Assembly: GCF_030317205.1 (NCBI RefSeq) | Contig: NZ_JASZYB010000001.1 | Span: 2,356,001 to 2,420,000, forward strand | Direction: 5' to 3' | Source: Variovorax sp. J2L1-78 | GTDB taxonomy: Bacteria > Pseudomonadota > Gammaproteobacteria > Burkholderiales > Burkholderiaceae_C | DNA: 64,000 bases | In this document: positions 25,764 to 34,325 of the stretch, piece by piece | Position numbering within the stretch: position 1 is the stretch's first letter | How the letters are laid out: each line of letters opens with the position of its first letter | The notes under the pieces: model-generated | The model's database searches: none | Seen by the model: the letters and a program-made list of their open reading frames with translations, nothing else | Told to the model about the DNA's origin: nothing | Program-made: the position numbers and the translations under genes

Positions 25764-26188
25764 CGCTCTGGTTCAACCTGCTGTGCCGCGACGTCGAGGC
25801 GCAGATGGCCTTCTATGCCCGGCTGCTCGCCTGGCCGGAGGCCGTGCACAGCCGCTCGCCCATCTACCGCGCGCTGGAGCACGAGGGCGTGCAGTTCGGC
25901 TTCAACGCGGCACCGGCCTATGCGCTGCTGGGCCTGGCGGAGCGCGCACCCGATGCGGCGACCACGCCGCCGGTGACGGCCTATGCGACCTTCATGCTCG
26001 ACTCACCCGAAGCGGTCGACGCCGCCGTGCGCGAAGCCGCGGCGACCGGCGGCCGGGTGCTGAAGGCGCCCTACGCCACCTACTACGGCCAATGGCAGGC
26101 CGTGCTGAGCGACCCGGAGCAGCATGTGTTCCGCGTGAGCACGGCGTCGCTGCCGCCCGGCGTGGCGCCGGCACCGCGACCCGCCTGA
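25760..26188 (+). CDS. VOC-family (glyoxalase/dioxygenase superfamily) protein
   Basis: A 142-residue protein overlapping the oxygenase gene by ATGA. It shows a single vicinal-oxygen-chelate fold: LWFNLLCRDVEAQMAFYARL at the start, VTAYATFMLDSPEAVDAAV in the middle and YYGQWQAVLSDPEQHVFRVS at the end, the usual beta-alpha-beta-beta-beta pattern with a DPExxxF motif. Metal ligands are not obvious. Coupling to the oxygenase suggests it handles the oxygenated product, but this is inference. Confidence 0.75.
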   Translation: MTLWFNLLCRDVEAQMAFYARLLAWPEAVHSRSPIYRALEHEGVQFGFNAAPAYALLGLAERAPDAATTPPVTAYATFMLDSPEAVDAAVREAAATGGRVLKAPYATYYGQWQAVLSDPEQHVFRVSTASLPPGVAPAPRPA

Positions 26189-26192
26189 ACGA

Positions 26193-26585
26193 CTAGGCCC
26201 AGCCCGTCTCGATCTCAGTGGTGACCTCGGTCATCAGCTTGTGGACCGGGCACTTGGCGGCCACCCGCAGCAGTTCGGCGCGCTGGGTCTCGTCGAGCGC
26301 GCCCGTCACGCGCAGCGAGGTCTTCAGGCGGTAGACGCCCTTGCGCTCGGCGCTGTCGTCGCGATCGACCAGCACCTCGATGTCCTCGATCGGCATGTTC
26401 TTCCGCTGCGCATAGAGCATCACCGTGAGCGCCTTGCAGGCGGCCAGCGAGGCGTCGTACAGGTCGTGCGGCGTGGCGGCGCCCTGCCCGTCCGGCTGCG
26501 TCACGTCGGCGGCGAAGGCCTCGTTGCGGATGCGCACCGTGTGGCGGGTGCCTGTGGTGCTGTCGCGTCGGACTGAAATGCTCAT
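26193..26585 (-). CDS. OsmC family protein (YhfA/Ohr-like)
   Basis: A 130-residue protein of the OsmC/Ohr fold. Two conserved cysteines are seen, in SLAACKALTVMLYAQRK and AAKCPVHKL, the pair that reduces organic hydroperoxides in this family. The rest (MPIEDIEVLVDRDDSAERKG) follows the YhfA-like subgroup pattern. Start ATG 26585. It ends 5 bp from the converging VOC gene and is followed upstream by the reductase/molybdoenzyme pair on the same strand, 40 bp away. Confidence 0.85.
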   Translation of the reverse strand: MSISVRRDSTTGTRHTVRIRNEAFAADVTQPDGQGAATPHDLYDASLAACKALTVMLYAQRKNMPIEDIEVLVDRDDSAERKGVYRLKTSLRVTGALDETQRAELLRVAAKCPVHKLMTEVTTEIETGWA

Positions 26586-26625
26586 GGGGTCTCCTGATGG
26601 GATGTATGTCGAGAAAAAGGAATGC

Positions 26626-27360
26626 TCAGCCCGCGCCGCCGTAGCGCTCGGTGCGGATACGCTCGGCGGGCACGGCCGCGTCGAGCAGGCCGGTGGTGAC
26701 CGCCTCGACGAAGCGGTTGGCACCGCAGACAAAGACATGGGCGGGCACATGGCCCCAGGCGGCCAGCAGCCGCTGCAGCGCGGTGCTGTCGAGCCGCTGC
26801 ACGAGGTCGCCCGGCCGGTGGGCCGCATCGCGCGTCGTGACCGCCACGAAGCGCAGCAGTGGCGCGCGCGCCTGCAGCGCGACCAGTTCGTCGCGAAAGG
26901 CCAGCTCGGCCCAGGTGCGCGCGGACACCACCAGCAGCAGGGGCACGCCAGCACCGGACGCGTGCCAATCCCGCACCATCGCCATCAGCGGCGCGACGCC
27001 CGAGCCGCCACCCACCAGCAGCAGCGGGCCGCCGTCGGCCGGGCGCCAGACGAAGTGCCCGCCGAGCGGGCCGCGCACCTCGAGGTGGTCGCCAGGCGCC
27101 ACTACCTCGTGGAAGAAGGGCGACACCTCGCCGTCCTCGAGCTTCTCGACGATGAGTTCGATCGGCATCACACCCGGCGCGGAAGCGACCGAATAGCTGC
27201 GCTGCGCGGCATAGCCGTCGGGCGCGGTGAGCCGCACCACCAGGTGCTGGCCGGCCAGCCCGGGGGCCAGCGGCGCGCGCAGGAAGACGCTGACGATGCG
27301 CGGCGTGAGCACCGCGACGCGCTCGACCACCGCGTCGTGCCACGGCGAGGCAGCGGGCAT
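26626..27360 (-). CDS. Ferredoxin-NADP reductase-like flavoprotein
   Basis: A 244-residue FAD/NAD(P) oxidoreductase with a flavin-binding barrel (AQRSYSVASAPG for the RxYS motif; GPLGGHFVW) and a nucleotide domain (LLVGGGSGVAPLMAMVRD; VFVCGANRFVEAV). No iron-sulfur domain follows. The gene lies directly downstream of the sulfite-oxidase-like gene, which suggests an electron-transfer pair. Start: ATG 27360 is used, but a GTG at 27390 overlaps the upstream stop codon (GTGA) in the same frame and would add ten residues; either is possible. Confidence 0.85.
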   Translation of the reverse strand: MPAASPWHDAVVERVAVLTPRIVSVFLRAPLAPGLAGQHLVVRLTAPDGYAAQRSYSVASAPGVMPIELIVEKLEDGEVSPFFHEVVAPGDHLEVRGPLGGHFVWRPADGGPLLLVGGGSGVAPLMAMVRDWHASGAGVPLLLVVSARTWAELAFRDELVALQARAPLLRFVAVTTRDAAHRPGDLVQRLDSTALQRLLAAWGHVPAHVFVCGANRFVEAVTTGLLDAAVPAERIRTERYGGAG

Positions 27361-27386
27361 CGAAGGGGGCGACGGCGTCACGCCGC

Positions 27387-27995
27387 TCACGGATCGTCCG
27401 AGTAGCGTTGCTGCTTCCACGGATCGCCGCGCAGGTGATAGCCCCGCAGTTCCCAGAACCCGGCCTCGTCGCGCGCCGTGAAGCGCAGGCCCTTGATCCA
27501 CTTGGCGCTTTTCCAGAAGTACAGGTGCGGCACCAGCAGCCGCGCCGGCCCGCCATGCTCGGCCGCGAGCGGCGCGCCGTTGAAGCGGGTGGCGACCATC
27601 GCGCGGCCGTCGAGCAGATCGGCCGCGGGCACGTTGGTGTCGTAGTCGTCGTGCGAGATCGCGAGCGTGTAGGCGCTGGGCGCCGACACGCCGGCCGCGG
27701 CGAGCAGCTCGTCGATGGTGACACCTTCCCAGGTCGTGTCGAACTTCGACCAGGTGGTCACGCAGTGGATGTCCCCCTGCCACACGGTGTGCGGCAGCGC
27801 TTCGAATTCGGTCCAGCTCCAGCTGGCCAGCGGGCGCGGGCCGTCGCTGAGCGTGAAACGCCAGGTGGCGAGGTCGACGCGTGGCGTCGGCCCCTTGGAC
27901 AGGACAGGAAAGTCGTCGGTCTCGAACTGGCCCGGCGGCAGGCGGCTCGCGAAAGCAGCGCTCGGGCGTCGTCCGGTGAAGCCTCGGGTGGCCAT
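27387..27995 (-). CDS. Sulfite oxidase-like molybdopterin oxidoreductase
   Basis: A 202-residue protein made only of the oxidoreductase molybdopterin-binding domain (SUOX fold, YuiH-like). The molybdenum-coordinating Cys is in WQGDIHCVTTWSKFDTTWEGV (in part), with GVTIDELLAAAGV and EHGGPARLLVPHLYFWKSAKW (in part) after it. There is no signal peptide, so it is probably cytoplasmic, unlike MsrP. The ATG at 27995 is preceded by AAGGAG. The following gene encodes its likely reductase. Substrate is unknown; it is not evidently part of purine catabolism. Divergent from the deaminase at 28137. Confidence 0.82.
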   Translation of the reverse strand: MATRGFTGRRPSAAFASRLPPGQFETDDFPVLSKGPTPRVDLATWRFTLSDGPRPLASWSWTEFEALPHTVWQGDIHCVTTWSKFDTTWEGVTIDELLAAAGVSAPSAYTLAISHDDYDTNVPAADLLDGRAMVATRFNGAPLAAEHGGPARLLVPHLYFWKSAKWIKGLRFTARDEAGFWELRGYHLRGDPWKQQRYSDDP

Positions 27996-28136
27996 GGTCG
28001 AACTCCTTGAAGGGGGAACCATGGTAGCGCCGCACGGCGGCAGGCGCTGCGCCTCCAAAGTAGCAGTCGGCCCACATCCGGCGTGCGGCGCCGGGCTCAT
28101 CATTGGCATGTGTCCTGCATGCACACACACCGAGCC

Positions 28137-28658
28137 ATGAAATCCAAGAACACCCTCCCCCACCCCATCGAAGTCACCCTGGACGAGCGCGACGGCCGCT
28201 ACCTGCGCAAGGCCATCTTCTGGTCGCATGCCGGCGGGCGGCGCGGCAACCGGCCCTTCGGCGCCGTCATCGTCTCCGCCGAAGGCGAGGTGCTGGCCGA
28301 GGGCTACTGCAACAGCACCGAGACCGGCGACGTCACCGGCCACGCCGAAGTCACCGCCATCCGCGCGCTGGCCAGCAGGCGCCCGGGCCGGGAGGTGATG
28401 GCCGGCGCCACCCTCTACTCGTCGGCCGAGCCCTGCGTGATGTGCGCAGGCGCCATCTTCTGGGCCAACATCGGCCGCGTGGTGTTCGGCATCGACGCCG
28501 AACGCCTGCGCCTGTTCCGCGGCGACCGTGGCGACCAGCGCGATGCCGAGCTGTCCTGCCGCGACGTGTTCGCCGCCTCGCCGCACCCCATTGAATGCAT
28601 CGGGCCCGCCCTCATCGGCGAAGCGAGCGCGGCGCACGAAGGCGCCTGGAAGGAGTGA
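28137..28658 (+). CDS. Nucleoside/nucleobase deaminase, guanine-deaminase-like (CDA fold)
   Basis: A 173-residue zinc deaminase of the cytidine-deaminase fold. The zinc site is His69-Ala-Glu71 (GHAEVTAIRAL) and PCVMC at 99-103. GNRPFGAVIV precedes it and GAIFWANIGRVVFGID follows. The length and the FWANIG segment suit the guanine deaminase GuaD group more than tRNA adenosine deaminase TadA. Guanine to xanthine would feed xanthine dehydrogenase and the urate genes in this window. It is divergent from the molybdoenzyme gene and 26 bp upstream of ureD. Cytosine or other base deamination remains possible. Confidence 0.75.
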   Translation: MKSKNTLPHPIEVTLDERDGRYLRKAIFWSHAGGRRGNRPFGAVIVSAEGEVLAEGYCNSTETGDVTGHAEVTAIRALASRRPGREVMAGATLYSSAEPCVMCAGAIFWANIGRVVFGIDAERLRLFRGDRGDQRDAELSCRDVFAASPHPIECIGPALIGEASAAHEGAWKE

Positions 28659-28684
28659 GCTTGCGCCGCCGATAGACTCGCCGC

Positions 28685-29515
28685 ATGCCCTGGCACGCCC
28701 GACTCGCGCTCGACTACAGCGCCGAACAACAACGCAGCGTCGCACGCTTTCGTCACGACGGCCCGCTGCGCATCCTGCAAAGCCTCTACCCCGAGGGCGA
28801 CGCGATCTGCCACAACGTGCTGGTGCACCCGCCCGGCGGCTTGGTGGGCGGCGACACGCTCGACATCGCCATCACCGGCACGGCCGGCAGCCACGGCCTC
28901 ATCACCACACCGGGCGCGACGCGCTTCTACCGCTCCGAAGGCGAGGCCGCGGTGCAGCGCACCCAGATCACGCTGGCGGCCGATGCACGCCTCGAATGGC
29001 TGCCGCTCGAAGCGCTCTGCTACAGCGGCTGCCAAGCCGAGAACCGCCTGCGCATGGAACTCGCGCCCGGTGCCGAGCTGCTGGGCTGGGACGTGACCGC
29101 CCTCGGCCTGCCCAACGCGGGCCTGCCCTTCGAACGTGGCAGCCTGCTGCAGCACATCGAGGTGCCGGGCACGTGGCTCGAACGCGGCCGCCTCGACGCG
29201 ACCGACCACCGCCTGCTGCAAAGCCCGATCGGCCTGGCCGGCCAACGCTGCCTCGCGTCGCTCTTCTTCGTGGCCGGTGCGCCGATCTCGAAGGCGCGCC
29301 GCGCTACGCTGCTCGACAGCGCACGGGCCCTGGCCGATGCGCATCCGCTGGCGATGAGCGCGGGCGCCACCGCGCCGCATGCCGAGGTGGTCGTGCTGCG
29401 CGTGCTGGCGCCCGTGGTCGAACCCGCGATGCAGCTGCTGCGGCAGGTGTGGCAGGCCTGGCGCGCGGAGCTGTGGCAGCTGCGCAGCGCCACGCCGCGC
29501 ATCTGGTCGATGTAG
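28685..29515 (+). CDS. ureD: Urease accessory protein UreD
   Basis: Chaperone for nickel insertion into urease, 276 residues. Recognisable features: WHARLALDYSAEQQRSVARF at the start, LYPEGDAICHNVLVHPPGGLV and VGGDTLDI, TTPGATRFYRSEG, and EWLPLEALCYSGCQAENRL, the conserved UreD core. The urease structural genes ureABC and accessory ureEFG are not in the window: the next gene converges from the other strand. The urea importer urtABCDE lies 4 kb away on the opposite strand. The gene looks intact, so urease is presumably encoded elsewhere. Confidence 0.93.
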   Translation: MPWHARLALDYSAEQQRSVARFRHDGPLRILQSLYPEGDAICHNVLVHPPGGLVGGDTLDIAITGTAGSHGLITTPGATRFYRSEGEAAVQRTQITLAADARLEWLPLEALCYSGCQAENRLRMELAPGAELLGWDVTALGLPNAGLPFERGSLLQHIEVPGTWLERGRLDATDHRLLQSPIGLAGQRCLASLFFVAGAPISKARRATLLDSARALADAHPLAMSAGATAPHAEVVVLRVLAPVVEPAMQLLRQVWQAWRAELWQLRSATPRIWSM

Positions 29516-29524
29516 GGCCTTCGT

Positions 29525-30706
29525 TCAGGCAATTTCCACCCGGTCACGGCCCTGTGCCTTGGCCCGGTAGAGCGCCGCGTCGGCGCGCGCGAGCAGGGCG
29601 TCGAGCGTGTCGGCGGGCCCCTGGAACACCGCCATGCCGATGCTGACGCTGAGCCGGCCGATGCCAGCGGCCGCCAGCGGCGACTCGGGCGCAAAAGGCT
29701 CGCCCACTCCCGCGCGCAGGCGCTCGGCCACGGCCCGTGCGCCGTCGTGTCCCAGGCCGGGTAGCACGACGAGGAATTCCTCGCCCCCGTAACGTCCCAG
29801 CCGCGCCAAGGGCGGCATCGGTGCCTGCAGGCGCAGTGCCAGCTCGCGCAGCACCTCGTCCCCCGTCTGGTGACCGAACGCGTCGTTGATGCGCTTGAAG
29901 TGATCGGCGTCGAGCATCAGCAGGGACAACGCACCGTCGCCGGCGCCGCGCCGGGCGCGGGTGACTTCGTGCTCGCAGCGCTCGATCAGCGCGCGCCGGT
30001 TCAGCATGCCGGTCAGCGGATCGTGCGTGGCCATGAACTCGAACTCCAGGCGCAGCCGGTCGGTGGCCATCAGCACGCCCGCGATGCTCAGCATCAAGGC
30101 GGTGAGCGAGTACATGACGATGTACAGCGACTGCAGCCACGTGGCATCGAGCATGCCGACGCCCGCTTCGCCCAGGACCGCACTCAGGCAGCGCAGGCCC
30201 GCCACCAGCGACTGCAGCAGCAGCAGGCCCGTCATGAGGCGCCGGCCGACGCGTTTGGTCCGGTGGCGCAGGTAGAGCCGGGCATGCGCGAAGAACAGCC
30301 CTGAAATCGCGAACGTGAAGACCGCCAGGCGTATCGGGTAGCTGGGCTGCACCTCGGAAAACCAGAACAGCACCACGCCCAGGACGACCGTCACGGCGCT
30401 CCAGGCGCGCGTGTCGCGCTCATGGCCGAGAAAGAGCTGGCTGCCCGCGTAGTACAGGATGCAGCCCTGGAACAGCACCATGTTGGCCAGCACGATGCTG
30501 AAGATGTCCGGGACCACACCGCGCAGCGCGAAGAGCACGGTGCTGACGAAGCTGGCGAGCGGCGCGAGCGTCCACTCGCGCAGTCCGCGGATGCTCGGCG
30601 GGTAGCTGCGCCGCATCGAGAAGAGCACCACGGACATCAGCAGGCCCATCAGTCCGGCGAGCACGATGATGGAGCGCGGGTCCAAGGCGGACGACAGGGT
30701 CGGCAT
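29525..30706 (-). CDS. Membrane-bound diguanylate cyclase (GGDEF)
   Basis: Makes cyclic di-GMP. The 393-residue protein has about six or seven N-terminal membrane segments (for example IIVLAGLMGLLMSVVLFSM and VTVVLGVVLFWFSEV) forming a sensor without a recognised name, then a GGDEF domain from about residue 225. LMLDADHFKRINDAFGH precedes the active site RYGGEEF, with GGEEF at 307-311, so catalysis should be intact. An RxxD inhibitory site is not seen upstream of it. It converges on ureD with 9 bp between stop codons and is divergent from an MFS gene. Confidence 0.92.
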   Translation of the reverse strand: MPTLSSALDPRSIIVLAGLMGLLMSVVLFSMRRSYPPSIRGLREWTLAPLASFVSTVLFALRGVVPDIFSIVLANMVLFQGCILYYAGSQLFLGHERDTRAWSAVTVVLGVVLFWFSEVQPSYPIRLAVFTFAISGLFFAHARLYLRHRTKRVGRRLMTGLLLLQSLVAGLRCLSAVLGEAGVGMLDATWLQSLYIVMYSLTALMLSIAGVLMATDRLRLEFEFMATHDPLTGMLNRRALIERCEHEVTRARRGAGDGALSLLMLDADHFKRINDAFGHQTGDEVLRELALRLQAPMPPLARLGRYGGEEFLVVLPGLGHDGARAVAERLRAGVGEPFAPESPLAAAGIGRLSVSIGMAVFQGPADTLDALLARADAALYRAKAQGRDRVEIA

Positions 30707-30853
30707 GAAACAGGGGGTGGAAAGGCGGGGGAGCTTTCGAGGTTAACGCACCGGCGCGACGCGTTACAGCTTGAGTGCCGAGGCCCTTGTGCGTTTTTCG
30801 GGAAGTGCGCTGACACCGGCGATGGCCCCGCAGCGCCACAGTGGCTCGGCCGC

Positions 30854-32281
30854 ATGACCGCCGTCCACACCGACATTCCCGCCCGCCTCGACCGCCTGCC
30901 GTGGTCGCGCTGGCACTGGCGCATGGTGATCGCGCTGGGCATCGCCTGGGTGCTCGACGGGCTCGAGGTCACGCTGGTCGGCTCGCTCGGCGGCGTGCTC
31001 GAACGCGACGACACGCTCGGCCTCAGCGCTGCGCAGATCGGTGGCGCGGGCTCCCTCTACATCGGTGGTGCCGTGGTCGGCGCCCTGGTGTTCGGCCGGC
31101 TGGCCGACCGATGGGGGCGCAAGAAGCTCTTCCTCGTCACGCTGGCCGTGTACACCGTGGCGAGCTTCGCGACCGCGTTCTCGCCTGGCTTTCTCTTCTT
31201 CGCGTTCTGCCGCTTCATGACGGGCGTGGGCATCGGCGGCGAGTACGCGGCCATCAACTCGGCGATCGACGAGCTCATCCCCGCCCGTGTGCGCGGGCGT
31301 GTCAACCTCGCGATCAACGGCAGCTTCTGGGTCGGTGCGGCGCTGGGTGCCGGGCTGAGCCTGGTGCTGCTCGACCCACGCGTGCTGGGGCCGGTGTGGG
31401 GCTGGCGCGCCGGCTTCGGGCTGGGGGCGCTGTTGGCGTTCGCGATCCTGCTGGTGCGGCGCGACGTGCCCGAGAGCCCGCGCTGGTTGATCGCCCATGG
31501 ACACGCCGACGAAGCGAACGCGGTCATCGAGCGCATCGAGGCAGAGGTGGCGACGCAGCACGGGCCGCTGGCGCCGGTGACCGAGCGCTTTAGCTTCGTG
31601 CGCCGGGCGGCACCCTCGATGCGGGAGGTGGCGCACGTGCTGTTGCGGCGCTACCGGCAGCGCAGCATCGTCGCACTGTCGCTGATGGTGTCGCAGGCCT
31701 TCTTCTACAACGCGATCTTCTTCACCTACGCGCTGGTGCTCACGCGCTTCCATGGCGTACCCGAGGGCCGCGTGGCGCTGTACATCTTTCCCTTCGCGCT
31801 GGGCAACGTGCTGGGGCCGTTGCTGCTGGGCCCGCTGTTCGACCGGATCGGGCGCCGCCGGATGATCGCCTTCACGTACACGCTGTCGGGCGTCGGCCTG
31901 GCGCTGACCGGCGCGGCCTTCATGGCCGGCTGGTTGACCGCGCTGACGCAGGCGCTGTGCTGGTCGGCCGTGTTCTTCCTCGCCTCGGCCGCCGCGAGTT
32001 CGGCGTACCTGACGGTGAGCGAGGTGTTTCCGCTGGAGATGCGCGCGCTCGCGATCTCGCTCTTCTATGCGGTCGGCACGGGGGCCGGCGGCTTCGTGGC
32101 GCCGTGGCTCTTCGGCGTGCTGATCGACACCGGCAGCCGCGGTGCCGTCACCGTCGGCTACGGCATCGGCGCGGTGCTGGTGATCGGCGCCGGGCTGATC
32201 GCGCTGCGATGGGGCGTGAATGCGGAGCGGCGGTCGCTGGAAGACATCGCGCCGCCGATGGGCAGCGCCGACCGGCGCTAG
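30854..32281 (+). CDS. MFS transporter (sugar-porter/organic-acid type)
   Basis: A 475-residue major-facilitator carrier, 12 membrane segments. The loop 2-3 motif is GRLADRWGRKKLF and its repeat in the second half is GPLFDRIGRRRM. DGLEVTLVGSLGG in the first segment and GVGIGGEYAAINSAIDELIP in the fourth resemble the niacin/aromatic acid and sialic-acid type MFS carriers. A long central loop (about residues 215-260) is present. Start ATG 30854. Ligand not assignable. It converges on the next MFS gene with a single base between stop codons. Confidence 0.85.
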   Translation: MTAVHTDIPARLDRLPWSRWHWRMVIALGIAWVLDGLEVTLVGSLGGVLERDDTLGLSAAQIGGAGSLYIGGAVVGALVFGRLADRWGRKKLFLVTLAVYTVASFATAFSPGFLFFAFCRFMTGVGIGGEYAAINSAIDELIPARVRGRVNLAINGSFWVGAALGAGLSLVLLDPRVLGPVWGWRAGFGLGALLAFAILLVRRDVPESPRWLIAHGHADEANAVIERIEAEVATQHGPLAPVTERFSFVRRAAPSMREVAHVLLRRYRQRSIVALSLMVSQAFFYNAIFFTYALVLTRFHGVPEGRVALYIFPFALGNVLGPLLLGPLFDRIGRRRMIAFTYTLSGVGLALTGAAFMAGWLTALTQALCWSAVFFLASAAASSAYLTVSEVFPLEMRALAISLFYAVGTGAGGFVAPWLFGVLIDTGSRGAVTVGYGIGAVLVIGAGLIALRWGVNAERRSLEDIAPPMGSADRR

Positions 32282-32282
32282 C

Positions 32283-33512
32283 TCAGTGCGTGGCGCGTCG
32301 ACGCGCGTCGGCCACCGCCCACGCGAAGATGCCGAGCCCGGCCAGCCCCAGCAAGGCGCCGACCCAGCCGGTCGACGTCCAGCCCAGGCCCGCGCTGATG
32401 GCTAGGCCGCCCAGCCAGGCGCCGAGCGCGTTGGCCATGTTGAAAGCCGAGTGGTTGAGCGCGGCGGCAAGCGTCTGTGCTTCGCCGGCCACGTCCATCA
32501 GGCGGATCTGCAGGGCCGGCCCGATGGCGACGACGGTGCCGATCAAGAAGGTGGCAATGGCCGCCGTGACCACATGCTGCGCCGCGAAGACGAACAGCAC
32601 CAGCACCGCCACCGACCACACCAGGAGGCCGCCGATGGTGCGCATCAACGACTTGTCGGCCAGCCGCGCGCCGACCAGGTTGCCCGCCACCATGCCGAGG
32701 CCGAAGAGCGCGAGCACGAAAGGCACGTGGCCCACCGACAGCCCCGCCACTTCGGTGAGCGTGGGCTTGATGTAGCTGAACACCGCGAACATGCCGCCGA
32801 AGCCGATCGCGCCGATGCCCAGCGTGAGCCAGACCTGCGGCCGGCGCAGCGCATCGAGCTCGCGCAGCGGGCTGGCGCCCGCCGTGGCCGGCATGTCGGG
32901 CACGCCGCGCCGGACCATGACCATGGCCAGCACCGCGATGACCCCGACGAAGACGAAGGCCGCGCGCCAGCCGAAGTACTGCCCCAGGGTGGCCGCGATG
33001 GGCACGCCCACCAACGTGGCGCCGGTGAGCCCGAGCATGACCAGTCCGACCGCACGCGCCCGCGCCCCGGGCGGCGCCAGCGTGGCCGCCACCAGCGCCG
33101 CGACGCCGAAGTAGGTGCCATGCGGCAGGCCGGTGAGAAAGCGCATCAGGTTGAGCGACAGGTAGCCCGGTGCCAGCGCCGACGCGAAGTTGCCCAGCGC
33201 GTAGATGCCCATCAGCGCGATGAGCAGCGCGCGGCGGTTCCAGCCGGCCGCCAGCACGGCGAGCACGGGCGCACCGATCACGACGCCCAGCGCGTAGGCG
33301 CTGATGACATGGCCGGCCTGGGGAATGCTCACGCCGATGTCCCGGGCGACTTCGGGCAGCAGGCCCATGATCACGAATTCGCCGGTGCCGATGGAGAAGC
33401 CGCCGACACCGAGTGCCAGCACGGCGCGCAGCAGGGTGCGGTCGGCGTCGGGCGCGCGAACGGCGGCAGACGCATCGGCGTCGAGTTCGGAAGACAAGGA
33501 GGAGGTGGTCAT
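32283..33512 (-). CDS. MFS transporter, DHA1/AraJ-like efflux type
   Basis: A 409-residue major-facilitator protein of the drug:H+ antiporter-1 family: 12 segments with SIGTGEFVIMGLLPEVARDI in the first segment region, a signature of the AraJ/YdhP group, and GLPHGTYFGVAALVAA in the fourth. The ATG at 33512 follows GGAGG at proper distance. Probably exports sugars or small drugs. A near-perfect palindrome lies 49 bp upstream, consistent with local control by an unlinked regulator. Confidence 0.85.
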   Translation of the reverse strand: MTTSSLSSELDADASAAVRAPDADRTLLRAVLALGVGGFSIGTGEFVIMGLLPEVARDIGVSIPQAGHVISAYALGVVIGAPVLAVLAAGWNRRALLIALMGIYALGNFASALAPGYLSLNLMRFLTGLPHGTYFGVAALVAATLAPPGARARAVGLVMLGLTGATLVGVPIAATLGQYFGWRAAFVFVGVIAVLAMVMVRRGVPDMPATAGASPLRELDALRRPQVWLTLGIGAIGFGGMFAVFSYIKPTLTEVAGLSVGHVPFVLALFGLGMVAGNLVGARLADKSLMRTIGGLLVWSVAVLVLFVFAAQHVVTAAIATFLIGTVVAIGPALQIRLMDVAGEAQTLAAALNHSAFNMANALGAWLGGLAISAGLGWTSTGWVGALLGLAGLGIFAWAVADARRRATH

Positions 33513-33560
33513 GGCAAAGCGAGCGTGCGAGCAGGCCGAGCGCACGAACGACGCCCGAAG

Positions 33561-33580
33561 ACCAGGGGTTAACCCTTGGT
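33561..33580. promoter_or_regulatory. 20-bp palindrome upstream of the AraJ-like MFS gene
   Basis: ACCAGGGGTTAACCCTTGGT is palindromic at 18 of 20 positions, centred on GTTAAC. It lies between the MFS start and the end of the urt operon. It is a good candidate operator for the MFS gene. Confidence 0.5.
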
Positions 33581-33599
33581 CACCGGACCATAACACGCA

Positions 33600-33625
33600 G
33601 GCCCCGCCGCTGCAGGCGGCGGGCC
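33600..33625 (-). terminator. Hairpin after the urt operon
   Basis: On the minus strand, GGCCCGCCGC pairs with GCGGCGGGGCC around a short CTGCA loop, starting 8 bases after the urtE stop codon. The stem is strong, but no T tract follows, so Rho-independent termination is uncertain. Confidence 0.5.
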
Positions 33626-33632
33626 ATGCGAT

Positions 33633-34325
33633 TCAGATGGCGACAAGTTGCCGTACGCCGTTGGCTTCCATGTCCTTGCCCAGGCCACGTGCGATGACTT
33701 CGCCGCGCTCCATCACGAGGTAGTCGTCGGCGAGTTCCTGCGCGAAGTCGTAGTACTGCTCGCACAGCACGATCGCCATGTCGCCGCGGTCGGCCAGCAT
33801 GCGGATGACGCGGCCGATGTCCTTGATGATGCTCGGCTGGATGCCTTCGGTCGGCTCGTCGAGGATCAACAGCTTGGGTTTGGGCGCCAGCGCACGGGCA
33901 ATGGCCAGTTGCTGCTGCTGCCCGCCGGAGAGGTCGCCGCCGCGGCGGTTCATGAACTGTTTGAGGATCGGGAACAGCTCGAACAGCTCGGCCGGGATCG
34001 GCGTGCTGCCACTCTTGTAGGCCAGGCCCATGCGCAGGTTCTCCTCCACGGTGAGCCGCGCGAAGATCTCCCGCCCCTGCGGCACGAAGCCCATGCCGGC
34101 GCGCGCGCGTTCGTACGGCGTTTTCTTCTGGATCGGCTGGCCGTCGAATTCGATGCTGCCGCTCTTGATCGGCACCAGGCCCATCAATGACTTGAGCAGG
34201 GTGGTCTTGCCGACGCCGTTGCGGCCGAGCAGCACGGTGACCTTGCCGAGCGTCGCGGTGAAGCTCACGTCGCGCAGGATGTGGGAGCCGCCGTAGTACT
34301 GGTGGATGTTCTTGACTGTGAGCAT
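33633..34325 (-). CDS. urtE: Urea ABC transporter ATP-binding subunit UrtE
   Basis: Second ATPase of the urea importer, 230 residues, LivF-like. Walker A is LGRNGVGKTTLL, signature LSGGQQQQLAIARAL, Walker B LLILDEPTEGIQPSI, with MLTVKNIHQYYGGSHIL at the N-terminus, the standard UrtE opening. An AGGAAAG ribosome site precedes the ATG. It is separated from urtD by a 550-bp repeat-filled spacer, unlike the overlapping urtB-urtC-urtD genes. Confidence 0.95.
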   Translation of the reverse strand: MLTVKNIHQYYGGSHILRDVSFTATLGKVTVLLGRNGVGKTTLLKSLMGLVPIKSGSIEFDGQPIQKKTPYERARAGMGFVPQGREIFARLTVEENLRMGLAYKSGSTPIPAELFELFPILKQFMNRRGGDLSGGQQQQLAIARALAPKPKLLILDEPTEGIQPSIIKDIGRVIRMLADRGDMAIVLCEQYYDFAQELADDYLVMERGEVIARGLGKDMEANGVRQLVAI

